From Xanthomonas sp. 3793 (GTDB lineage Bacteria; Pseudomonadota; Gammaproteobacteria; Xanthomonadales; Xanthomonadaceae): a DNA stretch of 64,000 nt. The stretch covers positions 62,001 to 126,000 of the forward strand of contig NZ_JANTYU010000004.1 in NCBI RefSeq assembly GCF_024806835.1, in the 5' to 3' direction. The position numbers and the translations under genes are program-made. Within the stretch, counting starts at the first letter, position 1. Each line of letters opens with the position of its first letter. Positions 38,003 to 46,583 of this stretch are shown here, one piece after another. The notes beneath the pieces are model-generated. The model saw only the letters and a list, made by a program, of their open reading frames with translations. It searched no databases and was not told where the DNA came from.

Positions 38003-38688
38003 TGCGGCGGTGCGGCGGCAGCCTGGGCGGCCTGCTCGTCGAGCGCGTAACCGATGCCGCGCACGGTACGGATCAGCGCCGGTGACAGCTTGCGACGCAG
38101 CTGATGCACGTGCACATCCACTGCATTGCTGGCCACGTCCTCGTCCCATCCGTAGAGATGTTGCTGGATGCGTTCGCGCCCGATCGGCCTGCCATGCTGC
38201 TCCATCAACAGCCACAGCAGGGCAAATTCGCGCCGGGTCAGATCCAGATCGCGGCCATGCCAACGCACCGACATGCCGGCCGGATCCAGCCGCAGCGCGC
38301 CAGCTTGCAAGGTCGGTTGCGCACGCCCGGCCGCACGTCGCAGCAGCGCTCGCGTGCGCGCCAGCAGCTCGTTGATGTCGAAGGGCTTGCCCAGATAATC
38401 GTCAGCGCCCACATCCAGGCCCAGCGCGCGATCGGCGGCGCGCTCGCGGGCGCTGAGCACCAGGATCGGCGTGTCCAGCGCGCGGGCGCGGGCGGTGCGA
38501 ATGACCTCGATCCCATCCATGCGCGGCAACCCCAGGTCCAGGATCACCAGATCCAGGGTGTCTTCCTGCAGGGCCATCAGCGCACTGACCCCGTCATGTA
38601 CCCAGTCCACCGCATAGGCAGCACGCCGCAAGGCGGTGCGGATGCCTTCGCCCAGCGAAAGATCGTCTTCGACCAACAAGATGCGCAT
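37999..38688 (-). CDS. OmpR-family response regulator, gene 6 of the unit
   Basis: 229 residues: receiver domain with acidic pocket VEDD, phospho-acceptor D51 (LVILDLGLPRMDG), the conserved threonine/serine (LVLSARE) and lysine (LGKPFDI), and a C-terminal winged helix (LTRREFALLWLLMEQHG, VHQLRRKL). QseB/TctD-like. The gene starts 22 bp after the upstream helical-repeat gene and overlaps the kinase gene by 4 bp. Probable targets include its own operon, although I saw no defined operator. Confidence 0.94.
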   Translation of the reverse strand: MRILLVEDDLSLGEGIRTALRRAAYAVDWVHDGVSALMALQEDTLDLVILDLGLPRMDGIEVIRTARARALDTPILVLSARERAADRALGLDVGADDYLGKPFDINELLARTRALLRRAAGRAQPTLQAGALRLDPAGMSVRWHGRDLDLTRREFALLWLLMEQHGRPIGRERIQQHLYGWDEDVASNAVDVHVHQLRRKLSPALIRTVRGIGYALDEQAAQAAAAPPQ

Positions 38689-38710
38689 GTGAGCCAGTCT
38701 GTGAGGCGGC

Positions 38711-39373
38711 TCAGTGCTTGGCAAGCTGCGCGCGCACATCGGCCAACTTGGCGGCCAGCTCCTTGCGGCGGCCGGCATCGGCAAGCTGCCGGCCCGGTCT
38801 GGGCGCTGCGGCAGCGGCTTTCTCGAAGGCCTTTGCGGCACCGGCCCAGTCCTTCTGATCGCGCAGAAAATCCCCGACGAAATAATTGCTGTCGAGTCCG
38901 TCAGGGTCGATTGCCAGACCCTGATACAGCAAGGTGCGCGCCTTGGCATCGTCGCCGAATCCGATCGGCCAGCCAGGCACCTGGTAATACAGCGCTCCCA
39001 GACTGGTGTAGGCCGCGCCATCGAGCGCACGCGGTGCACGCTTGATCGCCTGCTCGAAATCCGTCCGCGCGAGCTTGACCTGCGCCAATGCGCCCAGACC
39101 GCCCTTTTCGCCGGCCAGACTGGATCGCACGATGCCGTCCCAGATCAGGGCATCGGCATCGTCCGGCAAGGCGTGCCGTACCTGTTCGGCCTGCTGCGCG
39201 AGCGTTTCCAGCGCCGCAACCCGCTCTGATTTTGGAGTTTGGTAGGCGATCACGGCCCAACGATCCTGCAGCTGCGCCACCTGCGGCGCCGGACCGGTCG
39301 CCCAACTGGCGCCGGCGATACCCAACATCGCCAGTGCAGCCAGAATACGCAGCTGACAGTCATTGCGATTCAT
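38711..39373 (-). CDS. Secreted TPR-like helical-repeat protein, gene 5 of the unit
   Basis: 220 residues. Signal peptide MNRNDCQLRILAALAMLGIAGASWA (ends near 25). The mature part is alpha-helical with two or three degenerate TPR-like units: LIWDGIVRSSLAG, FEQAIKRAPRALDGAAYTSLG, ARTLLYQGLAIDPDGLDSNY and AAKAFEKAAAAAPRPG. A periplasmic protein-protein or ligand scaffold is possible. The start overlaps the end of the SDR gene by 14 bp, which ties this envelope protein to the biosynthetic genes. The function is not recognised. Confidence 0.8.
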   Translation of the reverse strand: MNRNDCQLRILAALAMLGIAGASWATGPAPQVAQLQDRWAVIAYQTPKSERVAALETLAQQAEQVRHALPDDADALIWDGIVRSSLAGEKGGLGALAQVKLARTDFEQAIKRAPRALDGAAYTSLGALYYQVPGWPIGFGDDAKARTLLYQGLAIDPDGLDSNYFVGDFLRDQKDWAGAAKAFEKAAAAAPRPGRQLADAGRRKELAAKLADVRAQLAKH

Positions 39374-40196
39374 GCGAAAGCTCCTGTGTGGCAACCACGC
39401 TACCGGGCCGCGCATGGCGGCGGATGAGGGGAAGTTGTTTGCGCAACGCACGGTCCACCACTTCGGGCAGCAGGCCGTTGAGCCGGACAAACAGTTTTTC
39501 CGGCCAGCCCAACTGCCGACGCGCGTCCCCACGCGCGATCGACTGCACCAGCGCTGCCGCGACGTCCTCGGCCCGGTCCACCGCCGTACCCAAGGCCGCG
39601 TTGAGCGCATCGACCGCGGCGGGATTGAAGCTGGTCGCTGTGGCGCGCGGCGCCAGATACTGAAAGCGCACCTGCGTGTCTGCGTGTTCGCGGGCCAAGG
39701 CCTCGAACAGCCCGCGCAAGCCGAATTTGCTCGCGCTGTAGCCGGCGAAACCGGCAAACCCGATGCTGCCGAACGTGGAGCCGACCGCCACCATCGCCGC
39801 CTCCGGCTGCCTCAGGAAGATAGGCAGCAGGGCCTGCACCAGCAGCATGGGCACGGTCAGGTTCACATGCACCAGCGCCTCCAAGCTGGCCGGATCCTGC
39901 TCCTGCAACAGCCCGAAGTGGCCCTGCGCATGCGCAAGGACCAGCACCGACGGTGCAGGTTGCAGCGCGTGTATCCGCGTCAGCAGCGACGCACGGCCCG
40001 CTGCGCTGGCGAGGTCGGCTGCCAGCGGCAGCACGCGCCCGGCCGGCTGCGTGTCGGCAAGCCGCTGCAAGGTCGCTGGCGTGCGTCCTACCGCCACCAC
40101 GGTCGCGCCCGCCTCCACCAACTGCGCGCACAAGGCGCTGCCGATGCCGCCACTGGCGCCGGTGAGGATCACGCACCTGCCGCGAAGATCCATCAC
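39360..40196 (-). CDS. Short-chain dehydrogenase/reductase, gene 4 of the unit
   Basis: 278 residues. Classical-type SDR: cofactor motif TGASGGIG (12-19), serine in VAVGSTFGS (about 140-144), and Y153-x3-K157 (AGYSASKFG). The usual NNAG is replaced by AHAQG (about 89-93). Beyond the core is an extra C-terminal stretch of about 60 residues (LGWPEKLFVRLNGLLPEVVDRALRKQL; partly quoted). It probably reduces or oxidises the carbonyl of an acyl-derived intermediate, consistent with the ligase and iron enzyme beside it; the substrate is unknown. Overlaps genes on both sides. Confidence 0.88.
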   Translation of the reverse strand: MMDLRGRCVILTGASGGIGSALCAQLVEAGATVVAVGRTPATLQRLADTQPAGRVLPLAADLASAAGRASLLTRIHALQPAPSVLVLAHAQGHFGLLQEQDPASLEALVHVNLTVPMLLVQALLPIFLRQPEAAMVAVGSTFGSIGFAGFAGYSASKFGLRGLFEALAREHADTQVRFQYLAPRATATSFNPAAVDALNAALGTAVDRAEDVAAALVQSIARGDARRQLGWPEKLFVRLNGLLPEVVDRALRKQLPLIRRHARPGSVVATQELSHESQ

Positions 40197-40867
40197 GCCG
40201 CCTCCGCCAGACGCACGCCATCGGCGCGCAAGGTGCGAAACAGGTCGCCGTACAACACGTAGAAGCGCTTGGCCGCATGCACGACCGCCTGCTGGTCGAG
40301 TGGGTCGTCGAGGCGGTTCATCAGGCCTTCGAAAAAACCGGCATGCTCGATATCCAGATCGCCATGCGAGAGCAGATAGCTGAAGGCGTTGCGCGGCAAG
40401 TCCAGCGACTGCGCAATCTGATTGGCCGCGCGCGTGGCCAATGCCACGCTGGTGCCTTCCAGCACCAGCACCATGCCGAAGAATCCGACCGGATTGCCGC
40501 GCTGGATGGTGTCGTAGGCGTAGCTAACCAGCAGTTCGGTTGCCAGCGACGGCCCGGCAAGCACGGCTGCCTCACGCGGCTGGCCGCACGCCACCAGGTC
40601 GTCCAGGATCCACTCCTGGTGGCCCATCTCTTCTTCGATGTATTCGCCGATGGCTTCGCGCAGCCATTCCAGCCGCGCCGGCAACCGCGCGCCGCAGGCC
40701 ATCAGCAGCGGCACGGTATGCCGCACGTGGTGGTAGGCCTGGGCGAGAAACGCCACGTAATCGTCGTGCGCGATCTGCCCGACGAGTGCCGACTGGATGA
40801 TCGGCACCTGCGTCATGCATTCGCGTTCGGCCTGGGTCTGCGCCAGCAGGGATGTGTAGAAGGTCAT
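40193..40867 (-). CDS. Haem-oxygenase-fold iron-containing redox enzyme (UndA/TenA/PqqC-like), gene 3 of the unit
   Basis: 224 residues, all helical. Candidate metal ligands typical of haem-oxygenase-like diiron proteins are E79/E80 and H83 (YIEEEMGHQEW), E137 (LVLEGTS) and H175 (DLDIEHAGFF), with H47/H50 (AYHHVRH) nearby. Members of this superfamily oxidise or decarboxylate fatty or amino acids (UndA makes 1-alkenes) or act on quinone precursors. It lies between an acyl-adenylate ligase and an SDR, overlapping both by 4 bp, so the natural substrate may be a fatty acid or its adenylate. The exact reaction is not determined. Confidence 0.82.
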   Translation of the reverse strand: MTFYTSLLAQTQAERECMTQVPIIQSALVGQIAHDDYVAFLAQAYHHVRHTVPLLMACGARLPARLEWLREAIGEYIEEEMGHQEWILDDLVACGQPREAAVLAGPSLATELLVSYAYDTIQRGNPVGFFGMVLVLEGTSVALATRAANQIAQSLDLPRNAFSYLLSHGDLDIEHAGFFEGLMNRLDDPLDQQAVVHAAKRFYVLYGDLFRTLRADGVRLAEAA

Positions 40868-42360
40868 GCTGAAACTCCGAGAGAGACAGTGGCCGGCAAT
40901 CGATAGCTGCGATCGACGTCGGATTGGTAGCGGGCCAGGATTGCGTCGCGCAGGGGACGGCCGTTGGCGGTGAGCAGGCCCTCGTGTGCGCTGAAGGGCG
41001 CATCGGCCCGTACGAAACGCGCTATGCGTGCGTAGTCGGGCAAGCCGGCGTTGACCTCGGCCAGTGCCTGGGCGATGGCCGCATCGTCGCTGCCGGGCCG
41101 ACGCGGCCACAGCACCGCAACGTTGTCGGCCTGCGCTTCGCCCCAGACCACGGCCTGGGCGAGCAACGGATGCTGCAGCAACTCGCTTTCCACCCACTCG
41201 GGCGAGACGTTGCGACCGAACGCGGTGATGAAGACATGTTTGCGCCGCCCGGTGATATGGACGAACCCATCGCTATCCACCCGTCCGAGATCGCCCGTGC
41301 GCACCGGCCCCGACGGCATCGGCTGTTCGCCCAGATAGCCCAGCGCGCGCGCGCCGGCAACTTGAATTTCGCCATCGACGATCTGCACCTGGGTGTGCGC
41401 CAGCGGCTGGCCGACGCTGCCGGGACGCAGCGCACCGGGGCGGTTGAGACAGACCACCGAGCCGCATTCGGTCAGGCCGTAGCCTTCGAACACCGGCAGG
41501 CCCAAGGCTGCGGCGCGCGCCAGCAGACTCGGGCCGATATGGCCGCCGCCGACGGCGATATAGCGCAACGATGCAGGCAGCGCAATGCCCTGCTCTGCAG
41601 CACTGACCAATGCCAACAACAACTGCGGCACCAGGATCACGCTCTCCGGTTGATAACGCTGCAGGCAACGCAGCAGCGTCGGCACATCCAGCCCGCTGGC
41701 GCCGCTGTAGCCGATTTCCGCCAGCGACGGCAGCGCGACCTGCGCCCCGGACAGCAAGGTTGCGTAGAGCCCGGCGACGTTTTCCAGCAAGGTGGACAAC
41801 GGCATCAGGCACAGGTGCCGACGCGGCGTGATCGCAGCCGATGCATCCACCAACGCGCCGGCAACCGTCAACAGGCTGTCGGCCGACAGACACACGCCCT
41901 TGGGACGCCCGGTGGTGCCTGAGGTATAGGTGATGCAGGCGGTGTCGACCGGCAGCACGATGCTCTGCGCAAGCGCTTCCACCCGCCAGGCGCGCAGTGC
42001 ATCGAACTGCAACGCCGACATTTCGCCATGGGTGCCTGGTGGCGCAGTGGCGGCCGCGTCGGTCACGACGCATTGCGCGCCGCTGGACATCAGTGCATGC
42101 AGCACCTGCGCCTCGGAGAAGAACGTCGGCAACGGCACGTGCACTGCATCGATCAGGCGCAGCGCCAGATCCAGGATCAACCAGCCCGGGCCGTTGTCCA
42201 GCCGGCTGGCGACACAGGTCAGCCCCGCCGTCTGCAGGCGCGCGGCCAGCCCCACCACGGCATCGGCCAGTTGCTGCGCATCGAGGCTGCCGGCGGCGGT
42301 CAGCACGCGCGGCGCATGGCCGTGCAGGGCACCCAGCAGCGCTGCGAACCGCGCGCTCAT
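40864..42360 (-). CDS. AMP-dependent acyl-adenylate/acyl-CoA ligase, gene 2 of the unit
   Basis: 498-residue ANL-superfamily enzyme: P-loop TYTSGTTGRPKG (about 144-155), EGYGLTECG, and hinge TGDLGRVDSDG with ITGRRKHVFITAFGRNVSPEWVE (partly quoted). The C-terminal A10 region, normally containing a catalytic lysine, reads LLTANGRPLRDAI, with R468 where Lys is expected. This may impair the adenylation half-reaction or reflect a family variation. The long-chain acyl activation role is inferred from similarity to long-chain acyl-CoA synthetases. Coupled by 4-bp overlaps to its neighbours. Confidence 0.88.
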   Translation of the reverse strand: MSARFAALLGALHGHAPRVLTAAGSLDAQQLADAVVGLAARLQTAGLTCVASRLDNGPGWLILDLALRLIDAVHVPLPTFFSEAQVLHALMSSGAQCVVTDAAATAPPGTHGEMSALQFDALRAWRVEALAQSIVLPVDTACITYTSGTTGRPKGVCLSADSLLTVAGALVDASAAITPRRHLCLMPLSTLLENVAGLYATLLSGAQVALPSLAEIGYSGASGLDVPTLLRCLQRYQPESVILVPQLLLALVSAAEQGIALPASLRYIAVGGGHIGPSLLARAAALGLPVFEGYGLTECGSVVCLNRPGALRPGSVGQPLAHTQVQIVDGEIQVAGARALGYLGEQPMPSGPVRTGDLGRVDSDGFVHITGRRKHVFITAFGRNVSPEWVESELLQHPLLAQAVVWGEAQADNVAVLWPRRPGSDDAAIAQALAEVNAGLPDYARIARFVRADAPFSAHEGLLTANGRPLRDAILARYQSDVDRSYRLPATVSLGVSA

Positions 42361-43031
42361 GCGCCTGCTCCTGCCTGGCACAGCAGCGTATCGACGTCCC
42401 AGCGTACGGCTTGCGGGTGCAGCGCCTGCCGCGCAAGCAGGAACGCGTGACCGGCGGCGACATCGCCGCACAGGACCTGTGGATGGGTGGCGTAGTAGCT
42501 GCCCCACTCGGTGCCGTCGTCCTTTACACGCGACTGCAGCGCTGGCGCCAGGGCAACCGGCTGCAGCTGCAGCCGGTCGAAGGTATTGCGCAAGGTCCGG
42601 GTTGCGGTAAACAACACCCAACGCACGCCGGCGTGATGCAGCGCATGGGTCATTTGCGGGATCAGCGCGCGCGCACTGCCGGAGCTGATCGCGGCGAAGT
42701 TGCCGACCTCGGCCAGGCCCGAGCGCGCGACCGGCACCGCCATCCGCCCGGCCAGCGCCGATTCGGCCGGGCTATCCAGATACTGCTCCACGAACAGGCG
42801 ACCGGCGCTGCCGAGCCGTACCCCTACCGCCGCCAGCAGCACACCCTTGGTATCGCGATAGGCCAGCAGGTGCGGCAGGAAGCTGCGCAGCTGCGCGCCA
42901 TAGCGACGCAGATAGACCGCAGCGATGAACTGTTCCACCTCCTGGCGCTGCGCGTGCGTGGCCTCGACCAGGCTGGCACTGGCAAAGCCATGGCGGGGGC
43001 AAAAACCGGCGGGGGTGGGTGAGGTGATCAT
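42357..43031 (-). CDS. Thermostable-hemolysin family protein (T_hemolysin), gene 1 of the unit
   Basis: 224 residues from MITSPTPAGFC; an ATG three codons earlier is also possible. The family hallmark is EVGNFAAISSGSARALI (about residues 107-123) followed by a helix-strand region (WVLFTATRTLRNTFDRLQ). The name comes from the Vibrio delta-VPH haemolysin, but the pattern and size resemble GNAT/acyl-homoserine-lactone-synthase-like acyltransferases, and there is no signal peptide. Given the acyl ligase next to it (4-bp overlap), an acyltransferase role is more plausible than a toxin; this is inference. Confidence 0.83.
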   Translation of the reverse strand: MITSPTPAGFCPRHGFASASLVEATHAQRQEVEQFIAAVYLRRYGAQLRSFLPHLLAYRDTKGVLLAAVGVRLGSAGRLFVEQYLDSPAESALAGRMAVPVARSGLAEVGNFAAISSGSARALIPQMTHALHHAGVRWVLFTATRTLRNTFDRLQLQPVALAPALQSRVKDDGTEWGSYYATHPQVLCGDVAAGHAFLLARQALHPQAVRWDVDTLLCQAGAGA

Positions 43032-43182
43032 GCTGCGCATCCTGGGAGCGCTCGATTACGCCACCATGAGCCAGTTGTTACCCAGTTGTAATTTCTGCAG
43101 AAGCGATTCGTTGCGCACTGTCGGGAGTGGCCCGACCGCTGTCGGTGTCGCCACCACAGCGCTTTGGGCTACGCTCTCGCGC
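43032..43182. promoter_or_regulatory. Divergent promoter region of the seven-gene unit and the CoA-transferase gene
   Basis: 151 bp between divergent starts. It contains a direct repeat ccagttgt (43070 and 43081 region; gccagttgttacccagttgt) about 40-50 bp in front of the haemolysin-family gene, a candidate regulator-binding site spaced one helical turn apart. No better-defined -10/-35 could be fixed. Confidence 0.45.
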
Positions 43183-45141
43183 ATGCCTACATACGTCACT
43201 GATCTGGACACTGCGGTCGCGCACATCCTGCAATGCATCGCCGGCCCGTTGCGGGTGGGTGCACCGCTGGGCATCGGCAAGCCGCACCGGCTGTTGAATG
43301 CGTTGTATGCGCAGATCGAGAGCACGCCCGCACGATCGCTTGCGCTGTACACCGCGCTGTCGCTCAGTCCGCCCAAACCGGGCAAGGGGTTTGAGGCGCG
43401 CTTTGCGGCTGCGTTCATCGCGCGTCACTTCGGCGAGGACTTTCCGCGCCTTGCGTATGTCGATGCCATGCTGCGCGACGCCTTGCCGGCGCACGTGCAG
43501 GTGGAAGAGTTCTACATGCAGTCCGGTGGCCTGCTGCGCTCCACCCAGGCGCAGGCCGACTACACCAGCTTGAACTACACGCATGCCGCGGCCGCAGTGG
43601 CGCAGCGCGCGCCGAATCTGATCGTGCAGAAGGTCGCGCGCGAACCCGATGGCACGCGGCTGTCGCTGTCGTGCAACAACGACATCACCCAGGACACGCT
43701 GGACGCCGTGCAGGCGCTGGGCCTGCCGCGACCGCTGCTGGTGGCCGAAGTGGACCCGCAGCTGCCGTGGATGGGCGGCACCGCCGCGGTGGATGCGACC
43801 TTCTTCGATCTGATCATTGACCTGCCCGGCCCATCGCCGCGTCTGTTCGGCCTGCCGCGGCAACCGGTGACGACCGTCGATTACGCCATCGGCCTGTATG
43901 CAAGCACGCTGGTACGCGATGGCGGCACCCTGCAGATCGGCATCGGCACGCTGGCCGACGCGCTGAGTCATGCCCTGGTGCTGCGGCACACCGACAACGC
44001 GACCTATCGCCGCGCGCTGCAGGCGCTGGACCCAACCCTGGACCAGCACCCCAGCGTGCTTGCCAGCGGCGGCCTGGAGCCGTTTGCGATCGGCCTGTAC
44101 GGCTGCAGCGAAATGCTCAACGAAGGCTTCAAGCAACTGGTGGACAGCGGCGTGATCCGTCGCAAGGTGCACGACGATCTGCCGCTGATGCAGCGCATTG
44201 CCGATGGCAGCGCCGATACCGACGATCGTGCACGTCTGGCAAGCGAAGGCGAGTTCCTGCATGGCGCGTTCTATCTCGGCTCGCCGGACTTCTATCAATG
44301 GCTGCGCGATCTGGATGCCGATACCCGCAATGCCATCGGCATGCGCCGCATCAGCGAGATCAACCAGCTGTACGGCGGCAATGAAGCCCTCGAGCGCCTG
44401 CAGCGCCGCGACGCGCGCTTCTTCAACTCCTGCATGATGGCGACCGCGCTCGGTGCAGCGGTGTCCGATGGTCTGGAAGACGGACGCGTGGTCTCCGGCG
44501 TCGGCGGGCAATACAACTTTGTCGCGATGGCGCATGCCCTGCCGCAGGCACGCAGTACCTTGATGCTGCGCGCCACCCGCGATGCCGGCGCAGAGGCAGC
44601 CAGCAATGTGCGCTGGAACTACGGCCACACCACGATTCCCCGCCATCTGCGCGACATCTACATCACCGAATACGGCATCGCCGATCTGCGCCACAAGACC
44701 GACCAGGAGTGCGTGCTGGAAATGGCCGGCATCTGCGATACACGCTTCCAGGACGCGCTGCTTGCGCAGGCTGCCCAGTCACGCAAGCTGCGCACGGCGC
44801 CCGTGTTGCCCGCCCGCGCACAACGCAACACGCCCGACGCGCTTGAACGGGCATTGGCGCCATTCCGGCGCGATGGCAGCCTGCCCGATTATCCGCTTGG
44901 CAGCGATTTCACTGCGGTCGAACAACGTTTGCTACGTGCACTGACCTGGCTCAAGCGTGCCACCGCCAGCAGGGGCGCAATGCTGGCGACGCTGGCGCGT
45001 GCAACGACATCGCGCGCTACCGACACGACCGACGCAGCGGCCTGTCTGCAGCGCATGGCACTGGACACACCGCGCACGATTGGCGAGCGTCTCCAGGCGC
45101 GATTGCTGGCCTATGCACTGCGCCAGACAACACCACAATGA
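43183..45141 (+). CDS. Acetyl-CoA hydrolase/CoA-transferase family protein
   Basis: 652 residues, longer than typical acetyl-CoA hydrolases (about 500). Family blocks are RVGAPLGIGKPHRLLNALY (N-terminus), DGGTLQIGIGTLADALSHALVLR, the glutamate-containing LASGGLEPFAIGLYGCSEM, SGVGGQYNFVAMAHALP, and ITEYGIADLRHKTDQE near the C-terminus. It likely transfers CoA between acyl groups or hydrolyses acyl-CoA. Its divergent placement opposite an acyl-activating operon invites a link through acyl-CoA. About 78 bp separates it from the phospholipase gene. Confidence 0.87.
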   Translation: MPTYVTDLDTAVAHILQCIAGPLRVGAPLGIGKPHRLLNALYAQIESTPARSLALYTALSLSPPKPGKGFEARFAAAFIARHFGEDFPRLAYVDAMLRDALPAHVQVEEFYMQSGGLLRSTQAQADYTSLNYTHAAAAVAQRAPNLIVQKVAREPDGTRLSLSCNNDITQDTLDAVQALGLPRPLLVAEVDPQLPWMGGTAAVDATFFDLIIDLPGPSPRLFGLPRQPVTTVDYAIGLYASTLVRDGGTLQIGIGTLADALSHALVLRHTDNATYRRALQALDPTLDQHPSVLASGGLEPFAIGLYGCSEMLNEGFKQLVDSGVIRRKVHDDLPLMQRIADGSADTDDRARLASEGEFLHGAFYLGSPDFYQWLRDLDADTRNAIGMRRISEINQLYGGNEALERLQRRDARFFNSCMMATALGAAVSDGLEDGRVVSGVGGQYNFVAMAHALPQARSTLMLRATRDAGAEAASNVRWNYGHTTIPRHLRDIYITEYGIADLRHKTDQECVLEMAGICDTRFQDALLAQAAQSRKLRTAPVLPARAQRNTPDALERALAPFRRDGSLPDYPLGSDFTAVEQRLLRALTWLKRATASRGAMLATLARATTSRATDTTDAAACLQRMALDTPRTIGERLQARLLAYALRQTTPQ

Positions 45142-45219
45142 ACTTATCCATATGGCGATCAACCAGATTCGCTTGCGCGTATCGAAGCGACTGACGCATG
45201 ACGGCAATACTGCGGAAAG

Positions 45220-46452
45220 ATGTGCGTCAAGTTGCACCCGGATGATGACGACCACCTCGTTTCCTGGCGTCGCCGCATGGGTTTTGCTCCGGTTTTTCCC
45301 GCACTTCATTCATCCAGTGACTGCCAAGCGAAGCAGCCACGCACAAAGCGAAGCAAACTGCCGAAAGCTGCGCTGTTTGCCGCCTTGATCACCAGCAATC
45401 TTGCGCTAGCTGCTGCGCCGCGCCTCACCGACCTGCAATACCTCGGCAGCCACAACAGCTACCACGCCGGATTTGCACCCAGCGAAGCCACGCTGCTGAA
45501 ACAGCTCAATCCCGCGTTGTTCGCGGCACTGGATTACCGCCATCCGCCGCTGGCGCAACAACTGGACGATGGCGTCAGGCAACTGGAACTGGACGTGTTC
45601 GCCGATGCCCAGGGTGGCCGCTATGCACATCCGGGGATCGCCGCGCAGATCGCCAAGGCCGGGCTGCCGCCAGCACCGGCCAGCGCACCCGCCGGTGTGA
45701 TGGACACGCCCGGCTTCAAGGTCATGCACGTGCAGGACGTGGACCAGCGCAGCAATTGCCAGCCGCTGATCGCCTGCCTGCAGCAGGTGCGCAGCTGGTC
45801 CAGGCAACACCCCGGGCACGTGCCGATCTTCATCCTGCTGGAAACCAAGCAGGCGCCTGTCGAGCTGGGCTTTCCCAGCGTGCAGCCCGAGCCGTTCGAT
45901 GCAGGCACCATGGATGCATTGGATGCCGAACTGCGCTCGGTCTTTCGACCTGGCGAATACGTCAGCCCCGACCAGGTGCGTGGCAACGCGGGTACGCTCA
46001 ACGCCGCAGTGCTTGCGCATGGCTGGCCGTCGCTGGCCGACTCGCGTGGCAAGGTCGTGTTCTTGCTCGACCAACGCACGGCCGGTGCGAGCTATTTGCC
46101 GGGACATCCGTCGCTGCGTGGCCGGGTCTGTTTCACCAACGCCGTGCCCGGGCAGGAAGATGCCGCGTTCACCGAACTCAACGATGGCCCCGCCGACACG
46201 ATCACGCGGCTGGTGAAAGCCGGCTACCTGGTGCGCACGCGAGCCGACGCAGACCTGAAGGAAGCGCTGCAGCACGACACCACCCGCCGCGACAGCATGC
46301 TGGCCAGCGGTGCGCAGTTGCTCAGCACCGACTTTCCCGCACACGAGTCGGCCAGCACCGGCTACGTGGTGCGCCTGGAGGGCGATGCGGTTGCACGCTG
46401 CAATCCGCAACGGCCCTCAACGCACTGCAAGGGCGTCGATCTGAGTCACTGA
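45220..46452 (+). CDS. Secreted Ca2+-dependent PI-PLC-like phospholipase
   Basis: About 410 residues. PI-PLC X-type TIM-barrel motifs: LQYLGSHNSYHAGF (first catalytic His), RQLELDVFAD (metal-binding Glu/Asp), KVMHVQDVD (second His) and IFILLETKQ. This is the Ca2+-dependent family typified by Streptomyces SaPLC1. A hydrophobic segment KAALFAALITSNLALAAA is the likely export signal, preceded by an unusually long n-region whichever start is used (45220, with ggaaag upstream, or 45277). It probably cleaves phosphoinositide head groups of plant or soil origin. The start is uncertain. Confidence 0.85.
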   Translation: MCVKLHPDDDDHLVSWRRRMGFAPVFPALHSSSDCQAKQPRTKRSKLPKAALFAALITSNLALAAAPRLTDLQYLGSHNSYHAGFAPSEATLLKQLNPALFAALDYRHPPLAQQLDDGVRQLELDVFADAQGGRYAHPGIAAQIAKAGLPPAPASAPAGVMDTPGFKVMHVQDVDQRSNCQPLIACLQQVRSWSRQHPGHVPIFILLETKQAPVELGFPSVQPEPFDAGTMDALDAELRSVFRPGEYVSPDQVRGNAGTLNAAVLAHGWPSLADSRGKVVFLLDQRTAGASYLPGHPSLRGRVCFTNAVPGQEDAAFTELNDGPADTITRLVKAGYLVRTRADADLKEALQHDTTRRDSMLASGAQLLSTDFPAHESASTGYVVRLEGDAVARCNPQRPSTHCKGVDLSH

Positions 46453-46583
46453 TCGGCGTCACTTGCATTGGCGTACACCGCATAAACCCGCACACAGACC
46501 CGCCGCAATGGAAGGCATCGGCGCTGCACGCTTAGCGCCCGCGTCATGGCCAGACGCTCCCTTTCACCTAGCGAGTCCCCCGC

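Noticed and set aside
45141-45220. Plant-inducible promoter (PIP) box ahead of the phospholipase
   Set aside because: TTCGC-like words occur near 45170, but without the required spacing.
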